NCBI RefSeq assembly: GCF_036860695.1
Contig: NZ_JAYKGJ010000002.1
Coordinates: forward strand, 61,001 to 125,000
Source of the DNA: Rosettibacter firmus
GTDB lineage: Bacteria > Bacteroidota > Ignavibacteria > Ignavibacteriales > Melioribacteraceae
DNA length: 64,000 bases
Reading direction: 5' to 3'
Each line of letters begins with the position of its first letter. Within the stretch, counting starts at the first letter, position 1. The notes beneath the pieces are model-generated. The model did not search any database. It was given only the letters and a program-made list of their open reading frames with translations, and was not told the DNA's origin. This document shows positions 63,858-64,000 of this stretch, piece after piece. The translations under genes were made by a program, and so were the position numbers.

Positions 63858-64000
63858 TACTGTTTTTTGTATTTCTTTTTTTAATAATAATTGAGAGAGG
63901 AATTACAACTAAATAAGCAAATAATAAAATAATAGGTGATATTGAAAGTGATAAGTAACTATACCAGGGACCTTGTGCCATTAAGAAGTAACCAATACTT
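63838..64000 (-). CDS. C-terminal part of an unidentified small membrane protein (truncated by window end)
   Basis: An open frame enters from the window edge and ends TAA at 63838. About 54 residues are visible. They hold two hydrophobic segments (the second is ISPIILLFAYLVVIPLSIII) and a basic tail KKRNTKNSNDISTS. Such small Bacteroidota membrane proteins of unknown function are common; no named family was recognised. Its stop overlaps the eutN start by 20 bp, so the two are translationally coupled. Confidence 0.65.
   Translation of the reverse strand, partial: SIGYFLMAQGPWYSYLSLSISPIILLFAYLVVIPLSIIIKKRNTKNSNDISTS

Overview
The window is a 64-kb stretch of AT-rich bacterial chromosome with tightly packed genes. 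No rRNA, tRNA, CRISPR array, insertion sequence or prophage was seen. The gene set suggests a Gram-negative member of the Bacteroidota/Ignavibacteria (Chlorobi-like) group. It combines Kdo and LPS-transport genes, an Omp85 outer-membrane protein, a complete moxR-batABCDE aerotolerance operon, a BshB1-type bacillithiol deacetylase and a bacterial microcompartment (BMC) vertex protein. Two promoters match the Bacteroidota pattern TTG/TTTG-N20-TAnnTTTG (yicC and the aldehyde dehydrogenase) and a third is close to it (tetR). Several genes nevertheless carry strong Shine-Dalgarno sites (rpoZ, tolC-like, DUF302, RND genes), so this is not a strictly SD-less Bacteroidetes. The lineage call is inference from content.

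Layout. 1-9.7 kb: a truncated malic enzyme-phosphotransacetylase, an L,D-transpeptidase-like protein lacking the catalytic Cys, an Omp85 protein, then yicC-gmk-rpoZ, a family 4 uracil-DNA glycosylase, dnaB and a DUF1460 amidase-like lipid/wall protein. 9.7-17.1 kb: nfo, an SDR epimerase/reductase, gatB, a 552-bp AT-rich spacer, bshB1, a beta-hydroxyacid dehydrogenase, a DASS transporter and a DUF302 protein. 17.3-23.7 kb (minus strand): a tetR-tolC-MFP-RND efflux operon ending in a small PII-like gene. 23.9-29.3 kb: a C-terminal J-domain protein, a secreted GH51 arabinofuranosidase, recQ and rlmI. 29.4-40.2 kb: moxR, DUF58, a BatD-like membrane protein, batA-E, an M48 protease and a VWA lipoprotein. 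40.2-48.5 kb: gatC, kdsB, a DUF1624 acyltransferase, ruvB, kdsA-kdsC-kdsD and lptC-lptA-lptB. 48.5-53.7 kb (minus): a small membrane ORF, a CoA-acylating aldehyde dehydrogenase with a BMC-type C-terminal tail, and a LiaF-LiaF-LytS-LytTR regulatory operon. 53.8-64 kb: rmuC, penicillin acylase, metF, a Gfo/Idh oxidoreductase, ddl, a FtsB/DivIC protein, rarA, dprA and the BMC vertex gene eutN/ccmL, with a partial small membrane protein at the edge.

How they work together. The 40-48.5 kb block is an almost self-contained Kdo synthesis and LPS export unit. The Bat block is a membrane-bound VWA/TPR complex run by a MoxR chaperone. The aldehyde dehydrogenase and the vertex protein are two separated pieces of what is probably one BMC metabolic system, most of which lies outside the window. 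The most informative regulatory finding is a pair of 9-bp direct repeats separated by exactly 12 bp upstream of the LiaF/LytS/LytTR operon, the geometry of a LytTR binding site. A TetR operator candidate overlaps the efflux promoter, and an inverted repeat brackets the aldehyde dehydrogenase -7 element.
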